A stretch of 64,000 nt of DNA from Mesorhizobium sp. B4-1-4 (GCF_006439395.2 NZ_CP083950.1:868001-932000), one strand, 5' to 3'. Positions 1 through 9,047 are shown, numbered from the stretch's first letter. Translations and numbers: made by a program. The notes: generated from the letters alone by a model not told the origin.

Positions 1-1
1 C

Positions 2-931
2 GCCGCCAACATCGTCTGGTTTGACGAGCATGCGCTGCTGCCGGGCCGCTCCTACATCCTGCGCACCGAAACCGACCAGACCAGCGCCACTGTCACCGAC
101 CTGAAATACCGCATCAACGTCAACGACTTCGCCCATGAGGCGGCCAAGTCGCTTGAGATGAATGAAGTCGGCATCTGCAACATCTCGACGCGGGCGCCGA
201 TTGCCTTCGATCCTTTCGCCGAGAACCGCACCACCGGCGCCTTCATCCTGATCGATCGCATCAGCAACGCCACCGTCGGTGCCGGCATGATCGTGCACTC
301 GCTGCGCCGTGCTGAAAACATCCACTGGCAATCGCTCGATGTCGGCAAGCGCGTGCGTGCCGACATGAAGAACCAGCGGCCTGCTGTGTTCTGGTTCACC
401 GGGCTTTCGGGCTCCGGCAAATCGACCATCGCCAACCTGTTCGAGAAGAAGCTGTTCGCCACCGGCCGGCACACCTATATCCTGGATGGCGACAATGTCC
501 GTCACGGTCTCAACCGCGATCTCGGCTTTACCGATGCCGACCGCGTCGAGAACATCCGCCGCGTCGCCGAAGTGGCCAGGCTGATGGCTGATGCCGGATT
601 GATCGTCATTGTCTCCTTCATTTCGCCGTTCAGCGCCGAGCGGCGAATGGCGCGCGAGCTGATGGCCGATGGCGAGTTCATCGAAGTGTTTGTCGACACA
701 CCCTTCGAGGAATGCGCCAGGCGGGATCCAAAGGGCCTCTACGCCCGTGCGCTGAATGGCGAGATCAAGAATTTCACCGGTGTCGATTCGCCATACGAGG
801 CGCCGGAAAAACCGGAAATCCATCTGAAGACGCTCGGCAAATCGGCGGAAGAGATGGTAGATGCCCTGGAACACTGGCTGAATGAGCGTGACATTGCCGA
901 AGATCAATACGACAACGGCGGCGGCATCTGA
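2..931 (+). CDS. cysNC: Sulfate adenylyltransferase subunit 1 / APS kinase fusion (CysN/C), 3' part
   Basis: The gene runs in from the left edge; 309 residues are visible. The first ~120 residues match the C-terminal beta-barrel region of CysN (GTPase subunit of ATP sulfurylase). From about residue 121 the adenylylsulfate kinase domain follows, with the P-loop GLSGSGKST and the motif [15 protein letters not shown] that binds the substrate in APS kinases. The fused enzyme makes APS from sulfate and ATP and then phosphorylates it to PAPS in the cytoplasm. This CysN-CysC fusion is the NodQ-like arrangement common in rhizobia. cysD should lie just upstream, outside the window. cysQ, which clears the PAP by-product, follows directly. 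Housekeeping sulfur assimilation is more likely than Nod-factor sulfation, because no nod genes are in view. Confidence 0.95.
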   Translation, partial: AANIVWFDEHALLPGRSYILRTETDQTSATVTDLKYRINVNDFAHEAAKSLEMNEVGICNISTRAPIAFDPFAENRTTGAFILIDRISNATVGAGMIVHSLRRAENIHWQSLDVGKRVRADMKNQRPAVFWFTGLSGSGKSTIANLFEKKLFATGRHTYILDGDNVRHGLNRDLGFTDADRVENIRRVAEVARLMADAGLIVIVSFISPFSAERRMARELMADGEFIEVFVDTPFEECARRDPKGLYARALNGEIKNFTGVDSPYEAPEKPEIHLKTLGKSAEEMVDALEHWLNERDIAEDQYDNGGGI

Positions 932-941
932 CGACAGGTCG

Positions 942-1739
942 ATGCTCGAAATCTTCGAGCATCTGGCGCTGGCGGCTGGACGCGAGGTCATGCGTGTGTT
1001 TCACGCCGGTTGCGCGGTGGACCGGAAATCGGACTCCTCGCCGGTGACCGAGGCCGATCGCGAAAGCGAGAAGATCATTCTCGCCGGCCTGCGCGCCGCA
1101 TTCCCCGACATTCCGTGCGTGGCTGAAGAGGAAGCGGCCGCCGGCGTCATGCCTGCCGATCTTGGCAAGGCCTTCTTCCTCATCGATCCGCTCGACGGCA
1201 CCAAGGAATTCGTCAATCGCCGCACCGACTTCACCGTCAACATCGCGCTTGTCCGTCGTGGCGTGCCGGAAGTCGGCGTCGTCTTCGCCCCCTGCAGCGG
1301 CCGTTTCTTTTCCGGCCGGCCGGGCAGGGCGGAAGCTCTCGAAATCGATGGCGACTTCCAGATCGTCGCTCGCCGGCCGATTTCGGTGAGAACGGCCGCG
1401 GCCCCGCTGGCGGTGGTGGCCAGCCGCTCCCACAACACGCCGGAAACCGAAGCCTATATTCGCGACCTCGGTGCCGCCGAGATCGTTTCGGTCGGATCTT
1501 CCTTGAAATTCTGCCTTCTCGCCAGTGCCGAGGCGGATGTCTATCCGCGTTTCGGCCGCACCATGGAATGGGACACCGCTGCAGGCGACGCCGTGCTTCG
1601 CGCGGCGGGCGGCACGACGTGCACACTGGACGGCAAGCCTCTGGCCTATGGCAAACGCGATCAGGTCGACGACGAGGATTTCGCCAATCCGCATTTCATC
1701 GCCAGCGGCAGGGCAGGGACCAGCCCCGCCTGTGACTAA
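942..1739 (+). CDS. cysQ: 3'(2'),5'-bisphosphate nucleotidase CysQ
   Basis: Inositol-monophosphatase-fold enzyme that hydrolyses PAP to AMP, relieving inhibition of PAPS-using reactions. The metal-binding motif DPLDGTKEF starts near residue 82, and the C-terminal motif EWDTAAGDA is present; both are diagnostic of this superfamily. An acidic EEEAA stretch near residue 63 supplies the other metal ligand. The chosen ATG has a weak AGG 4 bp upstream and gives 265 residues, the usual family length. An ATG at 882 would add 20 poorly conserved-looking residues and overlap cysN/C by 50 bp. Co-transcription with cysN/C fits its role in PAPS turnover. Confidence 0.9.
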   Translation: MLEIFEHLALAAGREVMRVFHAGCAVDRKSDSSPVTEADRESEKIILAGLRAAFPDIPCVAEEEAAAGVMPADLGKAFFLIDPLDGTKEFVNRRTDFTVNIALVRRGVPEVGVVFAPCSGRFFSGRPGRAEALEIDGDFQIVARRPISVRTAAAPLAVVASRSHNTPETEAYIRDLGAAEIVSVGSSLKFCLLASAEADVYPRFGRTMEWDTAAGDAVLRAAGGTTCTLDGKPLAYGKRDQVDDEDFANPHFIASGRAGTSPACD

Positions 1740-1742
1740 CGG

Positions 1743-2885
1743 TTACTCGGCCGCGGCCTGCGCCGAGTTCGAACCGATATAGTTGCGGATCGTCTCTATG
1801 ATTCGGTCCTGGTCGGCTTCGCTCAAATAGGGGTGCATCGGCAGGCACAGGATACGCTTCGGCAATTCCTCCGAAACGGCAAGACGCGTCGGCGTGCGCG
1901 GATAGTCGCGATAGGCGACCTGCTCATGCAGCGGCTTGACGTAGTAGATGACCGACGGGATGCCCTTTTCGCTCAGATGCGCCTTCAGCCCGTCGCGCTT
2001 CGGGGTTTCGATGGCGTACTGCGCCCACGCCGAGCGGCTGCCGTCGAGATTGCGGGCGGCGGTGACAATGTCGCCGAGGCCTTCGGCATAGCGATTTGCC
2101 ACAATTTGGCGCGCGACCATTTCATCTTCCAGAATGGCCAGCTTCTCGATAAGGATCGCCGCCTGCAGCGTGTCGAGGCGAGAATTGATACCGACACGGA
2201 CGTTGTCATATTGCGTCTCGCCCTTGCCGTGGAAGGCAAAGGAACGCAGCTTGTCGGCCAGTGCGTCGTCGTTGGTGAACATCGCGCCGCCGTCGCCATA
2301 GCAGCCAAGCGGCTTGGCTGGATAGAAGCTGGTCGAGCCGACATGTCCGAAGGCACCGCACATCTTGCCGTCAAGCGACCCGCCCATCGACTGGGCGGCG
2401 TCCTCGATCACCATCAAGCCTTCGCGGTTGGCGATGGCCATTATGGCTTCGTAGTCGGCGGCTAGGCCGAACAGGTCAACCGGGATGATCGCCTTCGGTT
2501 TCAGCCGGCCTTCCTTCTTGATCATCGCGATCGCGGCTTCGAGGCTGGCGATGTCGATGTTGTAGGTCTTGGCGTCAACGTCGACGAACACAGGCTCCGC
2601 CTTGGCCAGCGCCACCACTTCAGCCGTGGCGGCGAAAGTGAAGCTCGGCACGAATACGGCATCGCCCGGACCGATGCCAGCGGCAAACAGCGGCAGCAGC
2701 AGCGCGTCGGTGCCGTTGGCGCAGGCCACGACATGCTTGGTGCCAACATAGGCGGCAAGCTTCTTCTCGAATTCCGCGACCTGGGGGCCGAGAATGTAGC
2801 GGCCGTCCTCGACGACATGGTCGATCGCGGCTTTCAGCCGGTCGCGGATTCGTTCGCGTTGCGCGCCAAGATCGATGAACTGCAT
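1743..2885 (-). CDS. DegT/DnrJ/EryC1/StrS family aminotransferase
   Basis: A 380-residue PLP-dependent aminotransferase of the sugar-aminotransferase (AHBA synthase-like) family, which converts keto-sugar nucleotides to amino sugars for polysaccharide or glycan synthesis. Visible family features are CANGTDAL near residue 57 (cofactor phosphate region), EDAAQS near 161 (PLP-binding Asp), and SFYPAKPLGCYGDGGA near 186, containing the internal-aldimine lysine. The C-terminal substrate-arm pattern (YYVKPLHEQ, CLPMHPYL) is also present. It is convergent with cysQ (3 bp between stops) and 228 bp from the kinase gene upstream, so it may have its own promoter. The exact sugar substrate cannot be read from the sequence. 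Confidence 0.88.
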   Translation of the reverse strand: MQFIDLGAQRERIRDRLKAAIDHVVEDGRYILGPQVAEFEKKLAAYVGTKHVVACANGTDALLLPLFAAGIGPGDAVFVPSFTFAATAEVVALAKAEPVFVDVDAKTYNIDIASLEAAIAMIKKEGRLKPKAIIPVDLFGLAADYEAIMAIANREGLMVIEDAAQSMGGSLDGKMCGAFGHVGSTSFYPAKPLGCYGDGGAMFTNDDALADKLRSFAFHGKGETQYDNVRVGINSRLDTLQAAILIEKLAILEDEMVARQIVANRYAEGLGDIVTAARNLDGSRSAWAQYAIETPKRDGLKAHLSEKGIPSVIYYVKPLHEQVAYRDYPRTPTRLAVSEELPKRILCLPMHPYLSEADQDRIIETIRNYIGSNSAQAAAE

Positions 2886-3113
2886 GTCGGCCTCAAAGCT
2901 GCCAATAAACCGGCCTGCTGGTAACAGACTTGGCGCGGCTGAAAAAGCCGGCCGAGGGCAGGGCGAATTGCGCCAGTGTCGCAGCTCGTTACCGCCTTTT
3001 GCCGGCGCATAGCGCCCAAAAGCCGGAAATCCGGCCTTCAGGGCGCATTTGGGGCGTTCTCTGTCGCGCTTTTCCAGCCCATGGAAACATAAAGTGATCG
3101 GCTGGGGCGCGTA

Positions 3114-4037
3114 TCAGCCGATCTCGTGCCGCCAGGGTGGATTGGCGCCGGCGCGCGACACCGTCACCGCCGCCGCCTTGGCGCCGAGCGACAGTGCCTT
3201 GCGGATGGTCTCCTGTGTAAGCTCGCCTATGGCCGCCTTCGTCAGCAGGCCTTGTTCATGCAGGGAGGCAAGGATGCCTGCGTTGAACGTGTCGCCGGCG
3301 CCGACCGTATCGACCACCGTGACCTTCTCCGGCATCACGGTGACGGCATGATCCTTGGTGTAGCCGACGGCGCCTTCGCTGCCATGCGTGACGACGATGA
3401 GCTTCGGTCCGCGATCGAGCCAGTTGCGCACGACGTCTTCACGCGAACCGGCTTCGCCGAACCAATGGAGGTCTTCGTCCGAGAGCTTTACGATGTCGGC
3501 CATCGCCATCATGGCGCGGATACGTCTGAGGTGCTTGGCCTTGTCCGGGATGAAATTAGGCCGGATGTTGGGATCGAGCATCATGACGCGATGGCCATGC
3601 TCGCGCTTCATGAATTCCTCATAGGCGGATCCAGCAGGCTCCGAGATCAGGCTGATGGCGCCGAACAGCATCGCCTCGATCTCGGACCCGAGCTGCGGCA
3701 GGTCGTCGATGGTCAGCATGCGCCCGGCGGTGTTCTCGTCATAGAAGGTGTAGGTCGCCTGGCCATTGTTCAGTTTTACGAAGGCCAGCGTCGTCGGTCT
3801 CGGCGACGTGTGGGCATAGGTGGAACTGACCTTGCTCGCTCCCAGCGCGTCCCGGAATTGGCCGCCGAAAAGATCCGATGACAGGCCAGAGAAGAAGCCG
3901 GCCGGCGCACCGAGCCGGCCAAGCGCGATCGCAGTGTTGAACACCGCACCGCCGACATAGGGAGCAAAGGCCGGCTCCCCTTCCGTCGTGGTGCGCGGCA
4001 GCATGTCGATCAGGGCTTCGCCGCAGCAGAGGATCAT
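3114..4037 (-). CDS. frk: PfkB-family sugar kinase, probable fructokinase
   Basis: A 307-residue ribokinase/PfkB-fold carbohydrate kinase. The N-terminal GEALIDMLP and glycine-rich GGAVFNTAIALGRLG signatures and the C-terminal DTVGAGDTFNAG motif (anion hole and catalytic Asp) are all present. It should phosphorylate a sugar with ATP in the cytoplasm. Its ATG overlaps the stop of the mutarotase gene (ATGA), and it sits in the arm divergent from the fructose-type ABC transporter, so fructose is the most likely substrate. S. meliloti also has a kinase gene (frcK) linked to frcBCA. Substrate assignment is by context only. Confidence 0.85.
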   Translation of the reverse strand: MILCCGEALIDMLPRTTTEGEPAFAPYVGGAVFNTAIALGRLGAPAGFFSGLSSDLFGGQFRDALGASKVSSTYAHTSPRPTTLAFVKLNNGQATYTFYDENTAGRMLTIDDLPQLGSEIEAMLFGAISLISEPAGSAYEEFMKREHGHRVMMLDPNIRPNFIPDKAKHLRRIRAMMAMADIVKLSDEDLHWFGEAGSREDVVRNWLDRGPKLIVVTHGSEGAVGYTKDHAVTVMPEKVTVVDTVGAGDTFNAGILASLHEQGLLTKAAIGELTQETIRKALSLGAKAAAVTVSRAGANPPWRHEIG

Positions 4038-4480
4038 GGCTTCTTGGTCTCCGGCGGATAGATCACGCCCTTACGGATGATGATGTTGGCGTAAAGTCGC
4101 GGCTCGCTTGTCGCGACGATAGCGTGCGCCGATTTGACCCGTGCATAGAAGTCGGCGCCGGCCAGCGCAACCACCTTGCGGCCCGGCACGCGTTTGGCAC
4201 AGATCGCCTCCATCTCATGATGGACGGGGTCGGCGAGTGACGGATCGCCCTTCACCGAGGCGCGAAACAACGCCTCCGGGACGACGTCGTCGACCGGCAG
4301 GATGCTCAGGATCGCGTCGAGCATCGGAATGAGGGGATGACCGTCGGCCCGGACGAGGCGTCTTGCCTGCTCCTCGGCCGGATAGTTTCCATCGACCAGG
4401 GCGATCTCGTCGCCATGCCCCATGGCGCGCAGGGTCGCCAGGAGTTCCGGACCGAGTAGCGCCGGTATTCCGATCAGCAT
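4034..4480 (-). CDS. RbsD/FucU family sugar mutarotase
   Basis: A 148-residue protein of the RbsD/FucU transport-associated family, which interconverts anomers or ring forms of imported sugars. The start LIGIPALLGPELLATLRAMGHGDEI contains the family's catalytic His (in MGHGDEI), and the end holds the conserved ANIIIRKGVIYPPE segment with a Tyr used in catalysis. It follows the ROK regulator with TGA directly abutting ATG, and overlaps the kinase gene by 4 bp, so the three genes form one tightly coupled unit. Its presence suggests that the imported sugar must be converted to the anomer used by the kinase. The length is typical of FucU-like members. Confidence 0.87.
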   Translation of the reverse strand: MLIGIPALLGPELLATLRAMGHGDEIALVDGNYPAEEQARRLVRADGHPLIPMLDAILSILPVDDVVPEALFRASVKGDPSLADPVHHEMEAICAKRVPGRKVVALAGADFYARVKSAHAIVATSEPRLYANIIIRKGVIYPPETKKP

Positions 4481-5707
4481 TCAGGCGCTCCTGGAAATCG
4501 TGGTCGAACCGACGAGGAAACGCTCCGAAAGCGGCAGGCTGGCACCACCAAGGGCCCGAGCGTGGATGCCGACTGTTCCCTCGCGGACGGCTGGAAGCCT
4601 CAATCCTTCGCCGTCAACAGTGCCGATGGCTTCGATGACGGCATCGACCAGCCGCCGCCGTACGGTGAGCGGCATCCAGCCGTCGATCACCGCCGCCTCG
4701 AAATCGATGACGGAAGAGGCCGCCACGATGGCGTAGGCCAGCGCCCGCGAGGCGCTGGCGATCCAATCGTCGAGCTCGACGCCGATCTCGCCCCAGTCTT
4801 CCGGAGACGTCCACAGATGTGAAGCTTCGACACCGCGGGCGTTGAGCGCCTTTTCCAGCATGGTGATCGATGCGATGTCGATCAACTGGGTTGGCTTGCC
4901 CTCGGGGCCTGGCACCGGCATGGAGCCCAGCGCGCCGGCATTGCCGGTAGGGCCACCATAGAGGCGTCCATTCAGCACGATGCCGCCGCCGGCAAAGGCG
5001 CCGATATAGAAATAGACGAAGTCGCGGGCGGCTCCTGCCTGGCCGAAGACGAGTTCGGCGCCACAAGCCGAGGTGGCGTCGTTTTGAAGGTAGACGGGAA
5101 ATTCGCACTGCAACTGGATCTCGGCCCTGATGTCGCGGTGGCGCCATTCATCCATCACGTCCCGGGGCGCGTTGGCCCTATCGGCCCAGTTCCACAATTC
5201 GAACGGCATGGCGATGCCGAGCCCGGCAATGCGCTTGTTCTGAGCCGGGCTGAGTTCTGCGCGCATCTTTTCCATGCCCGAGGTGACGAATTCCACTGTC
5301 TCGCGCGGCGCCGGGTAGCGGTAGGAGTGCTGCAACATCGAACGGACATTGCCGAGGAAATCAATCAGCACGAGTTCGGCGCTGCGCCGGCCGATCTTCA
5401 GGCCTATGAAATACGCACCTTCCGGATTGAGCGCCATCGGAATGGACGGTTGGCCGATCTTGCCGCGCAACGGCGCCTGACGCACGAGAAGATTGTCGTC
5501 TTCAAGTTCCCGCATGATGACTGAAACGGTCTGAGCCGAAAGTCCGGTCATACGGGCGATGTCGGATTTGGCGAGGCTGCCATGCTGGCGCACCAGCGAA
5601 AGCACGAGCCGCTCATTGTGGTCCCGCATCCCGCTCTGATTGGTGCCTCGGTGAAGCCGACTCTCGGCTGCCTCGGGCGAACCGTGCCTCGCACTGCCGG
5701 TCTCCAC
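4481..5707 (-). CDS. frcR: ROK-family transcriptional regulator (FrcR-like)
   Basis: A 408-residue protein with an N-terminal MarR/ROK-type winged HTH (about residues 28-80, including LAKSDIARMTGLSAQTVSVIMREL) followed by a ROK sugar-binding/kinase-like domain. QNDATSACGAE is the region around the catalytic Asp of ROK kinases. The zinc-binding CxCGxxGCxE cluster usual in ROK proteins is absent: the expected place reads NAGALGSMPVPGPEGKP. It is divergent from frcB and leads the mutarotase-kinase unit, so it probably represses or activates this locus in response to the sugar. The start could also be the ATG 26 codons later (MRDHNERL), just before the HTH. Confidence 0.85.
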   Translation of the reverse strand: METGSARHGSPEAAESRLHRGTNQSGMRDHNERLVLSLVRQHGSLAKSDIARMTGLSAQTVSVIMRELEDDNLLVRQAPLRGKIGQPSIPMALNPEGAYFIGLKIGRRSAELVLIDFLGNVRSMLQHSYRYPAPRETVEFVTSGMEKMRAELSPAQNKRIAGLGIAMPFELWNWADRANAPRDVMDEWRHRDIRAEIQLQCEFPVYLQNDATSACGAELVFGQAGAARDFVYFYIGAFAGGGIVLNGRLYGGPTGNAGALGSMPVPGPEGKPTQLIDIASITMLEKALNARGVEASHLWTSPEDWGEIGVELDDWIASASRALAYAIVAASSVIDFEAAVIDGWMPLTVRRRLVDAVIEAIGTVDGEGLRLPAVREGTVGIHARALGGASLPLSERFLVGSTTISRSA

Positions 5708-5745
5708 CCTGGTCCTCCCGTTAATTCCCCTCGGGGCTTTGGGCC

Positions 5746-5820
5746 AGAATGAGCGGTCAAGGCAAGTGTGTCAATAATAAATAAGAGTGATTTAATTATT
5801 GACAGCCAGCGCGGTCTGGT
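5746..5820. promoter_or_regulatory. Divergent frcR/frcB promoter region with palindromic operator
   Basis: A perfect 9-bp inverted repeat, GTCAATAAT (5770-5778) and ATTATTGAC (5795-5803), is separated by 16 AT-rich bases. Each arm contains part of an outward TTGACA hexamer: 5774-5769 on the minus strand, with CATTCT 17 bp further (5751-5746), and 5799-5804 on the plus strand, followed after 17 bp by a weak TCTGCT. The geometry suggests one regulator dimer controlling both divergent promoters. The regulator identity (FrcR) is inferred from position. Confidence 0.6.
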
Positions 5821-5919
5821 GTCTGCTAAAGCCGGCATCCACGCTGGGATGGTTTGTTTGGATGCTTGTATGGATGCCGGTTGGCCGGCACCCGAAATGG
5901 TTCCACTGGGAGGACAATC

Positions 5920-6954
5920 GTGACCGACAAAAGAGTATTGAAAGCAACAGTTTTTGCCGCCGCCGCGCTCGGCGTGATGGCGTTTGCACCGGCCGCGTTC
6001 GCTGCCAATGTCAGCGCTTGCCTGATCACCAAGACCGACACCAATCCCTTCTTTGTCAAGATGAAGGAAGGCGCCACGGCGAAGGCCAAGGAAATCGGCG
6101 TCGATCTCAAAGCCTATGCCGGCAAGGCCGAAGGCGACAATGAAGGCCAGGTCGCGGCGATCGAATCCTGCATCGCCGATGGCGCCAAGGGTATTCTGAT
6201 CACCGCCACCGACACGGCCGCTATCGTGCCGGCGGTCAAGAAGGCGCGAGACGCCGGACTTCTCGTGATCGCGCTGGACACGCAGCTTGAGCCCGCCGAT
6301 GCCGCGGATGCGACATTTGCAACCGACAATTTCAAAGCCGGCGAACTCATCGGCTCATGGGCAAAAGCGACTTTGGGCGACAAGGCCAAGGATGCCCACA
6401 TTGCCTACATGGATCTGATAGCCAGCCAGCCATCGGTCGACGTGCAGCGTGACCAGGGCTTCATGAAGGGCTTCGGAATCGACGTCAACGATCCCAAGAA
6501 GATCGGTGACGAAAAGGATCCGCGCAATGTCTGCCACGATCTATCGGGCGGCAATGAGGATGGCGGCCATACCGCCATGGAGAACTGCCTGCAGAAAGAC
6601 CCGAACATCAACGTCGTCTATACCATCAATGAACCCGCCGCCGCGGGCGCCTACCAGGCGTTGAAGGCGGTTGGCAAGGAGAAGGACGTGTTGATCGTTT
6701 CGATCGACGGCGGCTGCCCGGGCGTCAAGAATGTGGCGGAAGGTATTATCGGCGCCACCTCCCAGCAATATCCCTTGCTGATGGCCTCGCTTGGCATCGA
6801 GGCGATCAAGGCTTTCGCCGACACCGGCAAGAAGCCTGAACCGTCGCCCGGCTTGAACTTCTACAATACCGGTGTGACGCTGATCACTGACAAGCCCGCT
6901 GCCGGCGTCGATTCCATCGACACCAAGGCAGGTCTCGCCAAGTGCTGGGGTTGA
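5920..6954 (+). CDS. frcB: Fructose-type ABC transporter, periplasmic substrate-binding protein (FrcB-like)
   Basis: A 344-residue periplasmic binding protein of the ribose/galactose-binding type (Peripla_BP_4). The GTG start has a good ribosome binding site (GGGAGGAC) 5-6 bp upstream and opens a signal peptide that ends at about AFAANV; an in-frame ATG at 5854 would add an unlikely leader through the promoter region. Core motifs of the fold are seen: [14 protein letters not shown] near the N-terminus, ALDTQLEP, and [11 protein letters not shown] in the hinge/C-lobe. It delivers sugar to FrcC/FrcA encoded downstream. Gene order and divergence from a ROK regulator match the S. meliloti fructose (also mannose/ribose) frc system. 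A stem-loop follows the gene. Confidence 0.9.
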   Translation: MTDKRVLKATVFAAAALGVMAFAPAAFAANVSACLITKTDTNPFFVKMKEGATAKAKEIGVDLKAYAGKAEGDNEGQVAAIESCIADGAKGILITATDTAAIVPAVKKARDAGLLVIALDTQLEPADAADATFATDNFKAGELIGSWAKATLGDKAKDAHIAYMDLIASQPSVDVQRDQGFMKGFGIDVNDPKKIGDEKDPRNVCHDLSGGNEDGGHTAMENCLQKDPNINVVYTINEPAAAGAYQALKAVGKEKDVLIVSIDGGCPGVKNVAEGIIGATSQQYPLLMASLGIEAIKAFADTGKKPEPSPGLNFYNTGVTLITDKPAAGVDSIDTKAGLAKCWG

Positions 6955-7002
6955 TTTGATCGCCTGATCGGCTCATTTTCGAAAAGACCATAAGAAAAAA
7001 TA

Positions 7003-7030
7003 GTGTGGGGCGGCTCCTGCCGCTCCACAC
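7003..7030 (+). promoter_or_regulatory. Intercistronic stem-loop between frcB and frcC
   Basis: GTGTGGGGCGGC and GCCGCTCCACAC form a 12-bp stem with one G-U-type mismatch and a TCCT loop. No U-tract follows, and the next gene starts 20 bp later, so this looks like an mRNA-stabilising or partial-attenuation hairpin. Such hairpins allow more binding protein than membrane component to be made. The role is inferred. Confidence 0.5.
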
Positions 7031-7049
7031 ATAAGGCGGGGAGGCCGAG

Positions 7050-8132
7050 TTGAGCATCGAGACAACCAAAGTCAGCGGACCACAGGAGTTCGAAAAGGCG
7101 TTGGCCGCGAGCGACGTCAGCGTCGCTTCCTTCGACACGCATTCGCGCACCCCGCTGGAAAGCATCCAGCACAGGCTCCACAAAAGCCCGGCAATGGTGC
7201 CCCTGATCATCCTCGTGCTTTCGGTGATCCTGTTCGGCGTCGTTGTCGGTGGCCGCTTCTTCTCCCCCTTCACGCTGACGCTGATCCTGCAGCAGGTGGC
7301 GATAACCGGTATGGTCGGCATCGCCCAGACGCTGGTGGTGCTGACCGCCGGCATCGACCTGTCGGTTGGTGCCATCATGGTCCTGAGTTCTGTCGTCATG
7401 GGCCAGTTTGCCATGCACTACGGTGCCCCGGCACCCGTGGCCGTCGCCGTCGGGCTGCTTGTCGGCGCGCTTTGCGGCCTGGTCAATGGCGTCCTCATTG
7501 CCAGGGTGAAACTGCCGCCCTTCATCGTGACGCTCGGCACCTGGTCGATCTACGCTGCCATCAACTTCATCTATTCGGGCAACGAGACCATCCGCAGCCA
7601 GGACCTCGAGGCAACGGCGCCATTGCTGCAATTCTTCGGCAACTCGTTCAAGGTCGGCGGCGCCGTCTTCACCTACGGCGTGCTTCTGATGCTGATCATG
7701 GCGGCGATCGCCTGGTACGTGCTCAACCAGACTGCCTGGGGCCGGCATGTCTACGCGGTGGGTGACGACCCGGAGGCAGCCGAACTGTCGGGTGTCCGTG
7801 TCGACCGGATGCTGCTCGTGGTCTACACGCTGACGGGCATCATTTGCGCCATTGCCGGCTGGGCGCTGATCGGGCGCATCGGTTCGGTCTCGCCTCAGGC
7901 CGGCCAGTTCGAGAACATCAATTCGATCACGGCCGTGGTGATCGGCGGTACCTCGCTGTTTGGCGGACGAGGCTCCATCCTCGGCACCATCTTCGGTGCT
8001 CTGATCGTCGGCGTGTTCGCACTGGGATTGCGGTTGTGGGGAACGGATCCCCAATGGACGCAATTGTCGGTCGGCGCCCTTATCATCGTCGCGGTCGGCA
8101 TCGACCAATGGATCAGGAAGATCTCGGCATGA
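7050..8132 (+). CDS. frcC: Sugar ABC transporter permease (FrcC-like)
   Basis: A 360-residue inner-membrane permease of the RbsC/branched-chain family (BPD_transp_2) with about eight to ten hydrophobic segments. The family signature LTAGIDLSVGAIMVLSS lies near residue 95, and the C-terminal region has VVIGGTSLFGGRGSILGT, which contacts the ATPase. A TTG start with GGCGGGGAGG just upstream was chosen. The stop overlaps the ATPase start (ATGA), so the two are translationally coupled. The first 45 residues are hydrophilic and cytoplasmic, longer than in RbsC. Confidence 0.92.
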   Translation: MSIETTKVSGPQEFEKALAASDVSVASFDTHSRTPLESIQHRLHKSPAMVPLIILVLSVILFGVVVGGRFFSPFTLTLILQQVAITGMVGIAQTLVVLTAGIDLSVGAIMVLSSVVMGQFAMHYGAPAPVAVAVGLLVGALCGLVNGVLIARVKLPPFIVTLGTWSIYAAINFIYSGNETIRSQDLEATAPLLQFFGNSFKVGGAVFTYGVLLMLIMAAIAWYVLNQTAWGRHVYAVGDDPEAAELSGVRVDRMLLVVYTLTGIICAIAGWALIGRIGSVSPQAGQFENINSITAVVIGGTSLFGGRGSILGTIFGALIVGVFALGLRLWGTDPQWTQLSVGALIIVAVGIDQWIRKISA

Positions 8133-8914
8133 CCCAGGCTCAGGAACCCATCCTCACCGCGCGCGGCCTGATCAAGCGTTACGGTCGCGTCACTGCCCTC
8201 GACAGCGCCGACTTCGATCTCTACCCCGGAGAAATCCTCGCCGTGATCGGCGACAACGGTGCCGGCAAGTCATCTCTCATCAAGGCCATTTCCGGCGCGG
8301 TGACGCCGGATGAGGGAGAGATCCGGCTCGAGGGCAAACCGATTGCCTTCAAGTCCCCGATGGAAGCCCGCGAAGCGGGTATCGAAACCGTCTACCAGAA
8401 CCTGGCTCTGTCGCCGGCACTGTCCATAGCCGACAACATGTTTCTTGGCCGCGAAATCCGCAAGCCGGGTTTCCTTGGTCGATGGCTTCGCATGCTCGAC
8501 CGTCCGGTGATGGAAAAGCGCGCGCGCGACAAACTGACCGAACTCGGTCTGATGACGATCCAGAACATCAGCCAGGCGGTGGAGACGCTGTCTGGCGGCC
8601 AACGTCAGGGCGTTGCCGTGGCACGCGCCGCCGCCTTCGGCTCGAAGATGGTCATCATGGACGAGCCGACCGCGGCGCTCGGTGTCAAGGAGAGCCGCCG
8701 CGTGCTCGAACTGATCCTCGACGTCAAGAAACGCGGCCTTCCGATTGTGCTCATTTCACACAATATGCCGCATGTCTTCGAGGTCGCCGACCGTATCCAC
8801 ATCCATCGGCTGGGCCGTCGCCTGGCCGTCATCGACCCCAAACAATACACGATGTCCGATGCGGTAGCCTTCATGACCGGGGCCAAGGCACCGCCGGAGG
8901 TCCTGGCGGCCTGA
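8129..8914 (+). CDS. frcA: Sugar ABC transporter ATP-binding protein (FrcA-like)
   Basis: A 261-residue cytoplasmic ATPase with Walker A GDNGAGKSS, signature LSGGQRQGVAVARA and Walker B MVIMDEPTAALG, plus the switch His in ISHNMPHV. It has one nucleotide-binding domain only, unlike the ~500-residue tandem ATPases of the Rbs/Ara type; two copies must pair in the transporter. The single-domain form is also seen in S. meliloti FrcA. The ATG overlaps the frcC stop. The rightward frc unit ends here, followed by a 133-bp gap before glgP. Confidence 0.92.
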   Translation: MTQAQEPILTARGLIKRYGRVTALDSADFDLYPGEILAVIGDNGAGKSSLIKAISGAVTPDEGEIRLEGKPIAFKSPMEAREAGIETVYQNLALSPALSIADNMFLGREIRKPGFLGRWLRMLDRPVMEKRARDKLTELGLMTIQNISQAVETLSGGQRQGVAVARAAAFGSKMVIMDEPTAALGVKESRRVLELILDVKKRGLPIVLISHNMPHVFEVADRIHIHRLGRRLAVIDPKQYTMSDAVAFMTGAKAPPEVLAA

Positions 8915-9047
8915 TCTTGCCAATTGCCGCAGGGGCATTTAACCCGGCAATGGTTTAAATCGATTGAAGACATGCTGCAATGCACTAAGATAGGCTGGGA
9001 GAAACTGTGAAAGCCGGTATGATCAGGCCAACTGAACGAGAGGCGAT

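Noticed and set aside
1..931. Possible symbiotic NodQ identity for cysN/C
   Set aside because: No nod box or nod genes nearby, and cysQ is adjacent, so the housekeeping sulfate-activation role is more likely.
774..1694. Long antisense frame over cysQ (306 codons)
   Set aside because: It is the high-G+C shadow of cysQ, with Arg/His/Ala-rich composition and no domain.
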